Source of the DNA: Hyphomicrobiales bacterium
GTDB lineage: Bacteria; Pseudomonadota; Alphaproteobacteria; Rhizobiales; Beijerinckiaceae
Reading direction: 5' to 3'
Length of the DNA stretch: 64,000 nt
Assembly: GCA_019247605.1 (NCBI GenBank)
Contig: JAFBAS010000006.1
Location: 31,855 to 95,854 of the forward strand
Position numbers and translations under genes: made by a program. Shown piece by piece: positions 54,552 through 63,980 of the stretch (position 1 is its first letter; each line of letters opens with the position of its first letter). A model generated the notes under the pieces. The model was given only the letters and a program-made list of their open reading frames with translations. It ran no database searches and had not been told where the DNA came from.

Positions 54552-54688
54552 GGCATCCCCGTCACGCGTGAAGGGATTTTGGCTTTACGGGAGGAGACGG
54601 CGCGCGTCCACAGCTAAAGGGAGGGAGCGTAGATGTTCCCACCCTTCAGCTGACTGCATAGTGGCACGCTCTTCGAGCGTGCGCCCGC

Positions 54689-55153
54689 TCACATCACGAA
54701 ATTGATCGAGCCTCTCGAGCCGTTCGCGGGCAGCGGCCAAAAGCTCTCTTTTGGCATGGCAAGAGCGAAGAGCGTGAGCGAGGCATCCGCCTCTTCCGCC
54801 TCCGAGATCACCGTGTGCACGACATGTGAAGCCGACGGCGGCGCGGTCGATCCCGACGAGCTGCCGAGCACGCCGATGAGCCAGGTGCTGGTTTCGCTCG
54901 AGACCCTGCCGAGCGGCCCCTCGACCCAGATCGCGTAATCCGCGACGATCTCGGCGAGAAAATCTCGCCATTCCGCCCCGCCCTGCGCCGTGCGATCGAG
55001 ATCGACGAGCCTTTCGATGATGTGACGATCCGCGGCGACCTCCTCGTCGAGGACCGTGCGGATGGCGCGAATATCGTCCTTGTCGATGCGCCGCGAAGCG
55101 GCGATCGAGCCGAGATATTCGTCGAAATACGGATACATTTTATCCCCGAGCAT
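54689..55153 (-). CDS. Conserved hypothetical protein, 154 residues
   Basis: A soluble, mostly helical protein of unknown function starting MLGDKMYPYFDEYLGSIAASR, with a regular helical N-terminal half and no signal peptide or membrane segment. Short proteins with this opening occur in related Hyphomicrobiales. The ATG at 55153 is strongly supported by GGGGAGG seven bases before it; the frame is open to 55222. A CCGGC-AAAA-GCCGG hairpin (minus strand, 55167-55180) ends right at that Shine-Dalgarno, which could affect translation. Confidence 0.72.
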   Translation of the reverse strand: MLGDKMYPYFDEYLGSIAASRRIDKDDIRAIRTVLDEEVAADRHIIERLVDLDRTAQGGAEWRDFLAEIVADYAIWVEGPLGRVSSETSTWLIGVLGSSSGSTAPPSASHVVHTVISEAEEADASLTLFALAMPKESFWPLPANGSRGSINFVM

Positions 55154-55451
55154 GTTTGACGCCTCCCCGGCTTTTGCCGGCTTTGTTTCCCTGTCCGCGA
55201 ACAGGATTCCACTTCGGGGCATGCCAAGTCGTTAACGCGCAATCGTGAATGGATGTTCAGGTTAAACGGCCCTCAACAACTCGTATCGAAAAGATGAATT
55301 TCAGGCGTTTGCGCCCTCGGCAACGCGCCGACCCAACACCGGCGAGCCTGCGTTGCGATCGGAGGCCCGCTTCACGTCCTCGCATCCCCTTCCTCAATCA
55401 TCCGCACGCCCGGACTTGCCGGGTGATGGGAAGCGGGCTAACGCACTCGCC
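55154..55451. other. Divergent intergenic region before coaD
   Basis: A 298-base gap between the starts of the hypothetical gene and coaD. It holds the CCGGC-TTTT-GCCGG hairpin (55167-55180) near the minus-strand start, a TTAACG at 55232-55237 and no clear promoter. No gene is evident. Confidence 0.45.
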
Positions 55452-55949
55452 ATGTCGCGCACCGCTTTCTACCCCGGCTCCTTCGATCCATTGACCAACG
55501 GCCATCTCGACGTGCTGCGCCACGCATTCCGCCTCACCGACCGTCTCGTGGTCGGGATCGGTTCGCAGGCGTCGAAAAGCCCGCTCTTCAGCGTAGAGGC
55601 GCGCACCGAGATGATCAAGGACGTCGCAAGCCCGCTCGCGAAAGCAGCCGGCGCAAACTTCGAAGTCGTTGCATTCGAGGATCTCGTCGTCCTGGCGGCT
55701 CGCAGAGTTGGCGCTTCCATCCTCATTCGCGGATTGCGCGACGGCACGGACCTCGATTACGAAATGCAGATGGCGGGAATGAACGAGGCGATGGCGCCCG
55801 ACGTGCTCACCGTCTTCCTGCCCTCCTCTCCTATGGTCCGCCCCATCACGGCCACGCTCGTGCGCCAGATCGCTTCGATGGGCGGAGACGTGTCAGGCTT
55901 CGTGCCGGAATCCGTGGCGCGCAAGCTGCGCGAGAGATTTCCAGGTTGA
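55452..55949 (+). CDS. coaD: Phosphopantetheine adenylyltransferase
   Basis: A 165-residue nucleotidyltransferase that makes dephospho-CoA from 4'-phosphopantetheine and ATP, the fourth step of CoA synthesis. It starts [19 protein letters not shown], with the T/HxGH motif, and [17 protein letters not shown] in the phosphopantetheine site. The start ATG at 55452 is the family start; the frame is open upstream. It is the first gene of a run coaD - cyclophilin - secreted protein - cyclophilin - transporter - queA - tgt on one strand. Confidence 0.96.
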   Translation: MSRTAFYPGSFDPLTNGHLDVLRHAFRLTDRLVVGIGSQASKSPLFSVEARTEMIKDVASPLAKAAGANFEVVAFEDLVVLAARRVGASILIRGLRDGTDLDYEMQMAGMNEAMAPDVLTVFLPSSPMVRPITATLVRQIASMGGDVSGFVPESVARKLRERFPG

Positions 55950-55994
55950 AGCGATCTTCCCCAACCCTATCTCAACCAAGGAAAGGCCTCCCAC

Positions 55995-56555
55995 GTGATC
56001 CGCACGCTTGCTTTTACATTCGCCTTCTGCGCCGCCATCGCGCTCGCGCAGCACGGAGCTCTCGCTCAAGCCAAGTCCGACCCGCAGAACACCGTCATCC
56101 TCACGACAAAGGATGGCGACGTGACGATCAAGCTGAGGCCCGATCTCGCGCCCAAGCACGTTGCCCAGATCAAGACGCTGGTGAAGCGCAAATTCTATGA
56201 TGGGCTCACCTTCCATCGCGTGATCCCGGGCTTCATGGCGCAGACCGGCGACCCGAAGGGCAATGGCACCGGCGGCTCGGACCTGCCGAACATCCCGGCC
56301 GAGTTCTCCTCGGCGCCCTTCAAGCGCGGCACTGTGGGCATGGCGCGGGCCAGCGACCCCGATAGCGCAAACTCGCAATTCTTCATCTGCTTTGCCGACG
56401 CGTCGTTTCTCAACCACAACTACACGGTTGTTGGGGAGGTGGTTTCGGGAATGGACGTGGTCGACAAGATCAAGAAGGGCAGCAAGGACGACAATGGCGC
56501 GGTGACCGCGCCCGACAAGATCGTCCGCATGCGGCTTGCATCGGACCCGCAGTGA
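55995..56555 (+). CDS. Periplasmic cyclophilin-type peptidyl-prolyl isomerase
   Basis: A 186-residue PPIase with a signal peptide (about residues 1-22, IRTLAFTFAFCAAIALAQ), so it acts in the periplasm. The cyclophilin core is clear: TKDGDVTIKLRPDLAP, the active-site FHRVIPGFMAQTGDPKGNGTG, and [26 protein letters not shown] (NSQFFICF). It starts at GTG 55995 with GGAAAGG upstream. The basic gene order coaD then cyclophilin is common in Hyphomicrobiales. Its stop overlaps the next gene by ATGA-type coupling. Confidence 0.94.
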   Translation: MIRTLAFTFAFCAAIALAQHGALAQAKSDPQNTVILTTKDGDVTIKLRPDLAPKHVAQIKTLVKRKFYDGLTFHRVIPGFMAQTGDPKGNGTGGSDLPNIPAEFSSAPFKRGTVGMARASDPDSANSQFFICFADASFLNHNYTVVGEVVSGMDVVDKIKKGSKDDNGAVTAPDKIVRMRLASDPQ

Positions 56556-57226
56556 GCAGCGGGGCGCACTTCTTCAAGGCGACTGAGCGCGAAGCGCCGT
56601 TGAGCGCCGCAAAGAAACGTCGCCGCGGTTTTGCGCCTTCCGCCCAGCCTTACCGACGCGGCCTGTTCACCGCGTCGGCCTGCCTTGTGCTCGTGTCGGC
56701 CGCTTGCCTCATCTCGATCTCGACGGGTGCCAGCGCGCAGCTCACCGAATTTTGCCAGTTCACGGGAAATCCGGGGCCCTGCGGACCTTATGATCAATAT
56801 CAGGACTCGATCGGCCAGGAATTGCGAATGACCTTGATGCTGCTGCCGCAAGGCAAGACAGCGACCGAGCCGCCGGCGGTCGCGGCGCCGGCGCCCTTGC
56901 CGCAGAAGCTCAACACGATCCGCGACGTGTTCGGCGCTTTGCGGACCTGCTTTGCCGGTGCGCCCTTCGAGGAGAATTCCGAGGACCTCGCCGCGACCAT
57001 TCGATTCAGCTTCACGCGTGATGGGCACGTTCTCGGTGAGCCACGCTTCACCTACGTGCAGTCGGGGGTCTCGGCTCGCGCCAAGCAGAAATTCGAGCAA
57101 GTGATCGGGCACGCGCTTTTCTCCTGCGCTCCCTTCTCATTCACCGAAGGGCTCGGCGGCGCGCTCGCCGGCAGGCCGCTCAGCATTCGCATCGTCAAAC
57201 CCGCAAAAGCACCCGCAAGGAGTTGA
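56552..57226 (+). CDS. Envelope protein with TonB/TolA-like C-terminal domain, uncharacterised
   Basis: A 224-residue protein with a basic N-terminus and one hydrophobic segment (about residues 37-60), either an uncleaved anchor or a late signal sequence ending at SAQL. The C-terminal part contains TIRFSFTRDGHVLGEPRFTYV, which has the form of the TonB/TolA C-terminal fold, and the stretch CQFTGNPGPCGPYDQYQDS with two Cys. The gene overlaps the upstream cyclophilin and is followed two bases later by a second cyclophilin. It is probably an envelope protein that needs proline isomerisation or acts with these enzymes. The function is unknown. Confidence 0.68.
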   Translation: MSSGAHFFKATEREAPLSAAKKRRRGFAPSAQPYRRGLFTASACLVLVSAACLISISTGASAQLTEFCQFTGNPGPCGPYDQYQDSIGQELRMTLMLLPQGKTATEPPAVAAPAPLPQKLNTIRDVFGALRTCFAGAPFEENSEDLAATIRFSFTRDGHVLGEPRFTYVQSGVSARAKQKFEQVIGHALFSCAPFSFTEGLGGALAGRPLSIRIVKPAKAPARS

Positions 57227-57228
57227 GC

Positions 57229-57705
57229 ATGACCACCAAGCCCGAAGACACCCTCATTCTCGAGACCACGAAAGGAAACGTGACGATCGCGCTTCGTCCC
57301 GATCTTGCGCCCAACCATGTCGAGCGCATCAAGACTTTGGCGCGGCAAGGTTTCTATGACGACGTCGCCTTTCACCGCGTGATCGAAGGCTTCATGGCAC
57401 AGACCGGTTGTCCGCACGGGACCGGCACGGGCGGATCCGAGCTCGGCAATCTCGCGGCGGAGTTCAACAACGAGCCGCACAAGCGCGGCACCTGCTCGAT
57501 GGCACGCGCTTCGAGCCCGAATTCCGCAAATTCGCAATTCTTCATCTGCTTCAAGGACGCCCGCTTCCTTGACCGTCAATATACGGTTTGGGGGCAAGTG
57601 ACCGAAGGCATGGAAAACGTGGACAAGATCAAGCGCGGCGAGCCGGTCCGCGATCCCGACCGGATCGTGAAGGCCCGCATCGCGGGCGATGCAAAGGCCG
57701 CGTAG
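57229..57705 (+). CDS. ppiB: Cytoplasmic cyclophilin-type peptidyl-prolyl isomerase
   Basis: A 158-residue cyclophilin without a signal peptide, the PpiB type. Motifs are [41 protein letters not shown] and NSQFFICF. The ATG at 57229 begins directly with the beta strand; a TTG two codons earlier is less likely. It is a paralogue of the exported cyclophilin 700 bases upstream. The stop is shared with the GTG start of the next gene. Confidence 0.95.
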   Translation: MTTKPEDTLILETTKGNVTIALRPDLAPNHVERIKTLARQGFYDDVAFHRVIEGFMAQTGCPHGTGTGGSELGNLAAEFNNEPHKRGTCSMARASSPNSANSQFFICFKDARFLDRQYTVWGQVTEGMENVDKIKRGEPVRDPDRIVKARIAGDAKAA

Positions 57706-58163
57706 TGGCGGCAATCAGCAGTCTCTTTCTTGCGGCCCTCGGCATCATTGCCGGGGCAACGCTCGGAACCCAGGCGGCCATCAACGCCATGGTGGCGCGC
57801 GCCTTCGGCTCCCCAATCGTCGCGGCGGCGATCTCGTTTGGAACGGGCGCGCTTTTCCTCTCGGTGATGGCGCTTGCCTTGCTGCGCCTGCAAGGCGCCG
57901 CTTACGGCTGGCGCGATTTGCCGGCCTGGGCATTCATCGGCGGCGGCGCGCTCGGCGTCATCTATTTGACGACCGCGATCTTTCTCACGCCGCGAATTGG
58001 GGCGGCGGCCACCATGGGGTTCGTGATCGCAGGGCAACTTCTCGCAGGCCTCGCGATCGACAGCTTCGGCTTCTTCGGCCTGCCCTCGATCGTGCTGAGC
58101 CCGCCGCGGTTGCTGGGGGCGGGCCTCCTGCTCGGGGGCGCCATGATTTTGCGTTTGGCCTGA
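57705..58163 (+). CDS. DMT-superfamily (DUF606/YdcZ-like) transporter
   Basis: A 152-residue inner-membrane protein with about five helices, the size of the single-unit YdcZ/DUF606 family. It has [21 protein letters not shown] in the first helix and [23 protein letters not shown] in the middle, both typical. The GTG at 57705 shares one base with the ppiB stop. The frame is open upstream but that is the ppiB region. Substrate unknown; relatives are thought to act as homodimers or in pairs. It is translationally coupled to ppiB. Confidence 0.82.
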   Translation: MAAISSLFLAALGIIAGATLGTQAAINAMVARAFGSPIVAAAISFGTGALFLSVMALALLRLQGAAYGWRDLPAWAFIGGGALGVIYLTTAIFLTPRIGAAATMGFVIAGQLLAGLAIDSFGFFGLPSIVLSPPRLLGAGLLLGGAMILRLA

Positions 58164-58171
58164 GCACCACA

Positions 58172-59269
58172 TTGCGCGTCGACCTCTTCGATTTCGCGCT
58201 GCCGGACAAGCTGATCGCTCTTCGGCCCGCCCATCCTCGCGAAAGCGCAAGACTCCTGGTGGTCGAGCCGAACGGCTCACCGGAGCTTCGCGACCGCAGC
58301 GTCGCGGACCTGCCCGATGAGCTTCGCCCCGGTGATGTGGTGGTCCTCAACGACACACGTGTGATCCCGGCGCGACTCCTGGGAATGCGCGTGAGGGGTG
58401 AGGCTATGGCGCGCGTGGAATTCCTTCTTCACAAGCGCCTTGGACCCGATCGTTGGCGGGCATTTGCGAGGCCTGCCAAGCGGCTCGCCCCGGGCGACCG
58501 CATCGTCTTCGGCGAAGCTTCCGAAGGCATCGTTTGCGAGCTTCAGCACCTGATGGCGACGGTGGAATCGAACCCGAATGAGGGCGAGATCGATCTCGCC
58601 TTCGATTTTCATGGCGCCATCCTCGATGAAGCCATCGAACGCTTCGGCCACATCCCGCTGCCGCCTTACATAGCGCAGCGCCGCGCGGATGACGCAAAGG
58701 ACCGCACGGACTACCAGACCGTTTACGCGCGGGCCCCGGGAGCGGTCGCGGCGCCGACGGCCGGGCTTCACCTCAACTCCGGTCTCCTCGACGAAATCCG
58801 CGGCCGCGGTGCCGAGATTGCAACCGTGACGCTGCATGTCGGGCCAGGCACCTTCCTGCCCGTCAAAGCGCAGGACACGAATGCGCATCGCATGCACCCC
58901 GAGTGGGGGCATATCGATGCGCGGGCGGCCGAGATGGTCAATGCCGCCAAACAAAATGGCGGGCGCGTCATGGCCATCGGCACGACGACACTTCGCCTCC
59001 TCGAGAGCGCCGCGTCCCCGGACGGACAACTCCTTCCTTTCGCTGGCGAGACCACGATCTTCATCACACCTGGCTTTTGCTTCAAGGTCGTCGATGCTTT
59101 GATGACCAATTTCCATCTGCCGCGCTCGACCCTCTTCATGCTCGTGAGCGCTTTTGCGGGGCTCGAGACGATGCGGCGCGCCTATGCGTATGCGATCGAG
59201 CAACACTATCGTTTTTATTCCTATGGAGACGCGAGCTTGCTTTTTCGCGCGGCCGAACAAACTCGATGA
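58172..59269 (+). CDS. queA: S-adenosylmethionine:tRNA ribosyltransferase-isomerase
   Basis: A 365-residue enzyme that adds the ribosyl part of SAM to 7-aminomethyl-deazaguanine in tRNA, making epoxyqueuosine. It begins [37 protein letters not shown] and [14 protein letters not shown] are family signatures, and the closing [12 protein letters not shown] is present. The only start that fits the family is TTG at 58172, eight bases after the stop of the transporter gene. The frame is open far upstream, which is a shadow. It overlaps tgt by ATGA. Confidence 0.94.
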   Translation: MRVDLFDFALPDKLIALRPAHPRESARLLVVEPNGSPELRDRSVADLPDELRPGDVVVLNDTRVIPARLLGMRVRGEAMARVEFLLHKRLGPDRWRAFARPAKRLAPGDRIVFGEASEGIVCELQHLMATVESNPNEGEIDLAFDFHGAILDEAIERFGHIPLPPYIAQRRADDAKDRTDYQTVYARAPGAVAAPTAGLHLNSGLLDEIRGRGAEIATVTLHVGPGTFLPVKAQDTNAHRMHPEWGHIDARAAEMVNAAKQNGGRVMAIGTTTLRLLESAASPDGQLLPFAGETTIFITPGFCFKVVDALMTNFHLPRSTLFMLVSAFAGLETMRRAYAYAIEQHYRFYSYGDASLLFRAAEQTR

Positions 59270-60390
59270 ACGGCTTTGCCTTCTCCATCACGGCGCGCGA
59301 CGGGGCGGCGCGCACCGGCGAGATCGTTACCCCGCGCGGCCCCATTCGCACGCCGGCCTTCATGCCGGTGGGCACGGCAGCGACCGTCAAAGCAATGTAT
59401 CCGGGCGAGGTGGCTGCGCTCGGCGCCGATATCGTGCTGGCCAACACTTATCATCTTATGCTCCGGCCGGGTGCCGAGCGCATTGCGGCGCTCGGCGGTT
59501 TGCACCGATTCATGAACTGGTCGCGGCCGATCCTCACCGATTCAGGCGGCTTTCAAGTGATGTCGCTCGCGAATTTGAGGAAGATCGACGAGAATGGCGT
59601 TCTTTTTCGCTCCCATATCGACGGCGCTGCCCATGAGCTTTCGCCGGAGCGAGCCATCGAGATCCAAAATCTCCTCGGCGCCGACATCGTGATGCAGCTC
59701 GACGAATGTGTGGCCTTGCCGGCTTCCGAAGCGGTCACGGAGAAAGCCATGCGGCTTTCGTTGCGATGGGCCGAAAGATGCCAGAGGGCTTTCGGGCGGC
59801 CCGACGGGCGCGCGCTCTTCGCCATCGTGCAGGGTGGTGCCCTCGAGGACACGCGGATCGAAAGCGCGAAGGCCTTGGCGAGCATGGATTTCCCCGGTTA
59901 TGCCATCGGTGGGCTTGCCGTCGGCGAACCCCAAGACGTGATGCTACGCATGATCGAGACGGTCGAGCCCTATCTGCCGAGTGAACGGCCGCGCTACCTG
60001 ATGGGCGTAGGCACACCCGACGACATCGCCAAATCAGTCGAGCGCGGCATCGACATGTTCGATTGCGTCATGCCGACACGCGCGGGCCGGCATGGCCTTG
60101 CGTTCACACGCTTCGGGAAAATCAATTTGCGCAACGCGAAACACGCCGATGATGTTCGCCCGCTCGACGAAAAATCGAGCTCTCCCGCCGCGCGCGATTG
60201 GAGCCGCGCCTATCTGCATCACCTCGTCAAGGCAGGCGAGATTCTCGGCATGATGATGCTGACCGCGATCAATCTCGCCTATTACCAGGACCTCATGGCA
60301 ACGCTTCGTGCCGCGATCGCCGCGGGCCGCCTCAGCGATGCGATCGGCGAGATCCGGGAATATTGGGCAAGGGGAGAGGCGCGGTCGTAA
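59266..60390 (+). CDS. tgt: Queuine/preQ1 tRNA-guanine transglycosylase lacking the zinc ligands
   Basis: A 374-residue enzyme that exchanges guanine-34 for preQ1 in tRNAs with GUN anticodons. The fold and active site are intact: [37 protein letters not shown] with an active-site Asp, and [15 protein letters not shown] with the catalytic Asp. In E. coli, Cys302, Cys304, Cys307 and His333 bind zinc. Here the aligned positions are Ser304, Ser306, Ala309 and Ile335, so no zinc site remains. The start overlaps queA by ATGA, and the two genes are the queuosine pair. Confidence 0.95.
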   Translation: MNGFAFSITARDGAARTGEIVTPRGPIRTPAFMPVGTAATVKAMYPGEVAALGADIVLANTYHLMLRPGAERIAALGGLHRFMNWSRPILTDSGGFQVMSLANLRKIDENGVLFRSHIDGAAHELSPERAIEIQNLLGADIVMQLDECVALPASEAVTEKAMRLSLRWAERCQRAFGRPDGRALFAIVQGGALEDTRIESAKALASMDFPGYAIGGLAVGEPQDVMLRMIETVEPYLPSERPRYLMGVGTPDDIAKSVERGIDMFDCVMPTRAGRHGLAFTRFGKINLRNAKHADDVRPLDEKSSSPAARDWSRAYLHHLVKAGEILGMMMLTAINLAYYQDLMATLRAAIAAGRLSDAIGEIREYWARGEARS

Positions 60391-60400
60391 AAACCGGTAT

Positions 60401-61480
60401 TCAAGAGCCCACGCCGAACGCGCGAAAATCAGGTCCGCGCACCTCCCCCTCGCTCGCCTCTCGCAGCACGTCGACGATCCGTCGTGCGATGGGAAGGCGA
60501 TAGTGGAGCGCGTCCCAATAATTGGAGTCTTGCGTGGTGACCTGAGAGGTAAAGCGCATGTCGACGGTGGTGCCGTGATCCTGGGCGATGATCTTGGCGA
60601 TGCGCGCCTTGCATTCTTCGTCCCGGGCGGCCTCTAAAGTACCCGGCACCGGCTGGATCGCCACATGAACCGGAGGGAAAACCGCCAGGAGGCGCGCACC
60701 CGTGGGTTTTGCCGCAAGCGTGGCTCCAAGTCGCTCGAGCGCGGGGAACCGCCATGCCGAACGCTCGGCCGGCGTCGCCTCGAATTTGGGTTCGGCCGGC
60801 GTCACGCGGTGCGCCCTTTCGCCCCAGATATGCGCTGCCGCGCGCCCCGCGTCGTAGGATGCTTCCGGTGGCGTGAACACCTCATAGCCATTGCGCGCCA
60901 GGCGGGGCTTCATCAAACCTAATCGGTTCAACACGACTCGGGCGGCGATCTCGAGTGTGCGCAGATTGAAGAGATGCGGGATCACCGCCCAACGGGTGCC
61001 GTCATAAAGCCAGGGCGGAAAGGCTCGTTCGGTCAGAAGCTTTCCGGGCGTTTCCGCATCCGGTTCGCACCATGACCGATCGAGGCTCCAGATCAGGCTT
61101 TGCAAATTCGGCGTATGCGCCATGAAGAGGCGAACCGCCTCGCTTTGCTCGAATGGGGTCGCGGCGTTCATGCCGAAATTGCCGAAATGGCCGCCGAACG
61201 AGGCCTCGAGATCCGCCGGGTTCAACAGCCTGATGGTCGAGGTTCCGAACACCGCGCTATCATATTCGCCCGAGCGAAGGACCTGCGGGTACATGAAGCG
61301 CTGATTGATATCCATCAATGGCCGCTCGAAGCGCAGGCGCAACGGGTTGGCGCCGTATGGATCGACCAAGGTGTTGAAGAGGAGAGCCGCGCACGCGAGC
61401 GCAACCGCACTTGCACCAAACCAGCGCAAGGTTTCGGACCAGCCCGCGGATCGAGCATCGCGGCGCATCGCCGCTGTCAT
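60401..61480 (-). CDS. Membrane-anchored SGNH-like protein, uncharacterised
   Basis: A protein of 359 residues from ATG 61480 (the frame is open to 61540). One membrane helix (about residues 20-40, WFGASAVALACAALLFNTL) is followed by a periplasmic domain. SAVFGTSTIRLLNP, with a Ser in the position of an SGNH nucleophile, is followed by FGNFGMNAATPFEQSEAVRLF, and near the C-terminus NYWDALHYRLPIARRIVDVL (WDALHYR) has the Asp-x-x-His pair expected of such hydrolases. This pattern recalls AlgX/AlgJ-type and other cell-surface O-acetylation proteins, but no polysaccharide genes are close, so the role is an inference. Confidence 0.7.
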   Translation of the reverse strand: MTAAMRRDARSAGWSETLRWFGASAVALACAALLFNTLVDPYGANPLRLRFERPLMDINQRFMYPQVLRSGEYDSAVFGTSTIRLLNPADLEASFGGHFGNFGMNAATPFEQSEAVRLFMAHTPNLQSLIWSLDRSWCEPDAETPGKLLTERAFPPWLYDGTRWAVIPHLFNLRTLEIAARVVLNRLGLMKPRLARNGYEVFTPPEASYDAGRAAAHIWGERAHRVTPAEPKFEATPAERSAWRFPALERLGATLAAKPTGARLLAVFPPVHVAIQPVPGTLEAARDEECKARIAKIIAQDHGTTVDMRFTSQVTTQDSNYWDALHYRLPIARRIVDVLREASEGEVRGPDFRAFGVGS

Positions 61481-61630
61481 GGCTTGAGCCGGGTCATGAG
61501 AAACGCAAGGGAGCCCAGAGAGAGAAGGCCATATGAGCAATCGAAGCGCCGCATGGGTGATGATCCATCCGCTTCACGCGCCAACGTCAAGGCTTAGATT
61601 TGTTTTGTGCGGGTCTGCGTGCTCAGTCGC

Positions 61631-62773
61631 TCATCTCATGGCCGGTACAACCTTGCCTTGCATGACATCGAAAAGCCTTGCCTCGTCCGGAAGCTCCTTG
61701 AACAAGGCACGATCGGCACCCGTCATAAACACCTGGCCACCGAGCGCGGCGAGAACGCCGAACAACGCTTCGCGCCGGGAAGGGTCGAGATGGGCCGCGA
61801 CCTCGTCAAGGAGGACGAGAGGCGCCATGGAGCTCATCTGCGCGACGAGGTGCGCGTGCGCAAGCACGAGCCCGATAAGCAGCGCTTTTTGCTCGCCCGT
61901 CGAGGCGCGCGCGGCCTCGATGCCCTTCGGCCCGTGACGCACCAGAAGATCGGAAGTCTGCGGGCCGGTAAGCGTGCGACCCGCCGCGCGGTCGCGCTGG
62001 CGCATGTCGCGCAAGCTCCTGCGCATCCGATCCTCGGCTTCAATCGCACTGTTCTGCGCGATGAGCGCATCGGTCTCGCCGATCAGGGCGAGTTCGGCGA
62101 ATGGGAACGCGGAGGCATCCTCGCGGCGCGCCAGAATCACGGCCGCGAGGCGCTCGATCGTCTCGCGGCGTGCCGAAGCGATCGCGATACCGAGCTCGGC
62201 GATCTGCCTCTCGAGGGCATCGAGCCATTGAGCGTCGGCGCCCGGTTCCTCGAGCAGACGGTTGCGCGAACGCAAGGCCTGTTCCAAAGCGGCAGACCTC
62301 GAGGCGTGAGCAGGATCGATTGCGAGCACCAGCCGGTCGACGAAGCGCCTTCGCTCGCCGGGCGGCCCGTTGAACAGCCCGTCGAGCGAAGGGGTCATCC
62401 ACACAAGACGCAGATGTTCGCTGAAGACGCTCGAGGAAGAAGCGGGCGCACCGTTGAGGCGCGTTTTGCGCGTAGGACCGGGTGAGCCGGGGTCGCGCTC
62501 GATGCCGGTGCCGAGCAGCGCGGGCCCAAGCGGTCCTTCGAGGTCCGCAACGATCGAAAATCCGCCCGAGCCACCGCTGCGCGCCATCTCGACAAGCGGG
62601 GCACGCCGCAGCCCTCGGCCTGGCGCCAGCAACGAAAGAGCTTCGAGCAGATTAGTCTTCCCGACGCCATTCTCGCCGCAGAGCGCGATCAGCATCGATC
62701 CGAATTCCGCATCGAGCTCCAAAAAATTCCGGAAATCGCTGAGCCGAAGGCGCGTGACGCGCGGCGCGCTCAT
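61631..62773 (-). CDS. recF: DNA replication and repair protein RecF
   Basis: A 380-residue SMC-like ATPase that helps load RecA at gaps and stalled forks. The Walker A GENGVGKTNLLEAL (about residues 33-46) and the closing PLVLLDEVAAHLD are intact, with GEQKALLIGLVLAHA as signature. It follows dnaN by 88 bases on the minus strand, the classic dnaA-dnaN-recF order. The length is normal. Confidence 0.95.
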   Translation of the reverse strand: MSAPRVTRLRLSDFRNFLELDAEFGSMLIALCGENGVGKTNLLEALSLLAPGRGLRRAPLVEMARSGGSGGFSIVADLEGPLGPALLGTGIERDPGSPGPTRKTRLNGAPASSSSVFSEHLRLVWMTPSLDGLFNGPPGERRRFVDRLVLAIDPAHASRSAALEQALRSRNRLLEEPGADAQWLDALERQIAELGIAIASARRETIERLAAVILARREDASAFPFAELALIGETDALIAQNSAIEAEDRMRRSLRDMRQRDRAAGRTLTGPQTSDLLVRHGPKGIEAARASTGEQKALLIGLVLAHAHLVAQMSSMAPLVLLDEVAAHLDPSRREALFGVLAALGGQVFMTGADRALFKELPDEARLFDVMQGKVVPAMR

Positions 62774-62861
62774 CGAGAGTGGGCCTGCCAGCCGTTTCGA
62801 TCGATTCCGACGAATGTCTCGCGTTGACGGAAGCGGACCCTGCCCGAGGCGGCAAGGATCC

Positions 62862-63980
62862 TCACACGCGCATCGGCATCAGCACGTAGAGCGTGGCTGC
62901 CCCCTCGCGCTCCAGCATGAGTGTGGGAGAGCCGGGTTCGGCGAGTTTGAGGAGCGCGTTCTCGCCGTCGAACTGGCCGAGCACATCGAGGAGATAACGC
63001 GCATTGAAGCCGATATCGATCGGAGGCGAGTCATACTCGGCCTCCAGCTCCTCGGTCGCGCTGCCCGCGTCGGGATTGGTGACCGAGAGCGTGACACGAC
63101 CCGAAGCCAAGGAGAGCTTGACCGCACGTCCGCGCTCGCTCGAAATGGTCGACACGCGATCCACGGCGTGCGCGAACGCGTCCTTGTCCACGAGCAGGGT
63201 GCGGTCATTGCCGGACGGGATGACGCGCTGATAATCAGGAAATGTCCCGTCGATGAGCTTCGAGGTCAGCACGACCGGTCCGGCCGAGATGCGGATTTTG
63301 GTCGCCGACAATTCGACGGTGACATCGCCCTCCTGATCTTCCAGGAGCTTCTGGATTTCGGCAACCGCTTTGCGCGGGACGATCACGCTCGGCATTCCGG
63401 CGGCGCCCTGCGGGGCCTCGGTCTCGACGCGAGCGAGACGGTGGCCATCCGTCGCGACGGCCCGGAGAACCGAGCCGTTGCTGGCGCTCATCTCGTGCAG
63501 GAAGACGCCATTGAGGTAGTAGCGCGTCTCCTCCGTCGAAATGGCAAAATGCGTCTTGTCGAAGAGTCTTTTGAGAACCGTTGAGGCGATCTCGAAACGG
63601 TGCGGCATCTCACCGACGGAAAGGTCGGGAAAATCGGATTCCGGGAGGGTCGAGAGCGTGAAACGCGAACGTCCGGAGCGCAGCGTCATCTGCCCGCTAT
63701 CGCCGGTCGCCTCGAAGGTAACCTGACTGCCTTCCGGAAGCTTGCGCACGATCTCATAGAGCGTGTGCGCGGGCGCCGTGACGCCCCCGGCTTGCGCGAC
63801 CTCGGCGGGGGCGGTCTCGCTCACTTCCATGTCGAGATCGGTCGCCTTGAAGGCGATTGCCCCGTCCGCGATGCGCAAGAGCACATTCGACAAGATTGGA
63901 ATCGTGTTGCGCCGCTCCACCACGCGGTGAACATGGCCAAGGGACTTCAGCAGCGAAGCCCGTTCGAGGGTGACTTTCAT
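62862..63980 (-). CDS. dnaN: DNA polymerase III beta sliding clamp
   Basis: The 372-residue sliding clamp that holds DNA polymerases on DNA. It begins MKVTLERASLLKSLGHVHRVVERRNTIPILSNV-type (segments MKVTLERASLLKSL and RNTIPILSNVLL) and ends LYVLMPMRV, the hydrophobic C-terminal end seen in sliding clamps. It is upstream of recF. The start is 20 bases from the window edge, so the promoter and dnaA lie outside. Confidence 0.97.
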   Translation of the reverse strand: MKVTLERASLLKSLGHVHRVVERRNTIPILSNVLLRIADGAIAFKATDLDMEVSETAPAEVAQAGGVTAPAHTLYEIVRKLPEGSQVTFEATGDSGQMTLRSGRSRFTLSTLPESDFPDLSVGEMPHRFEIASTVLKRLFDKTHFAISTEETRYYLNGVFLHEMSASNGSVLRAVATDGHRLARVETEAPQGAAGMPSVIVPRKAVAEIQKLLEDQEGDVTVELSATKIRISAGPVVLTSKLIDGTFPDYQRVIPSGNDRTLLVDKDAFAHAVDRVSTISSERGRAVKLSLASGRVTLSVTNPDAGSATEELEAEYDSPPIDIGFNARYLLDVLGQFDGENALLKLAEPGSPTLMLEREGAATLYVLMPMRV

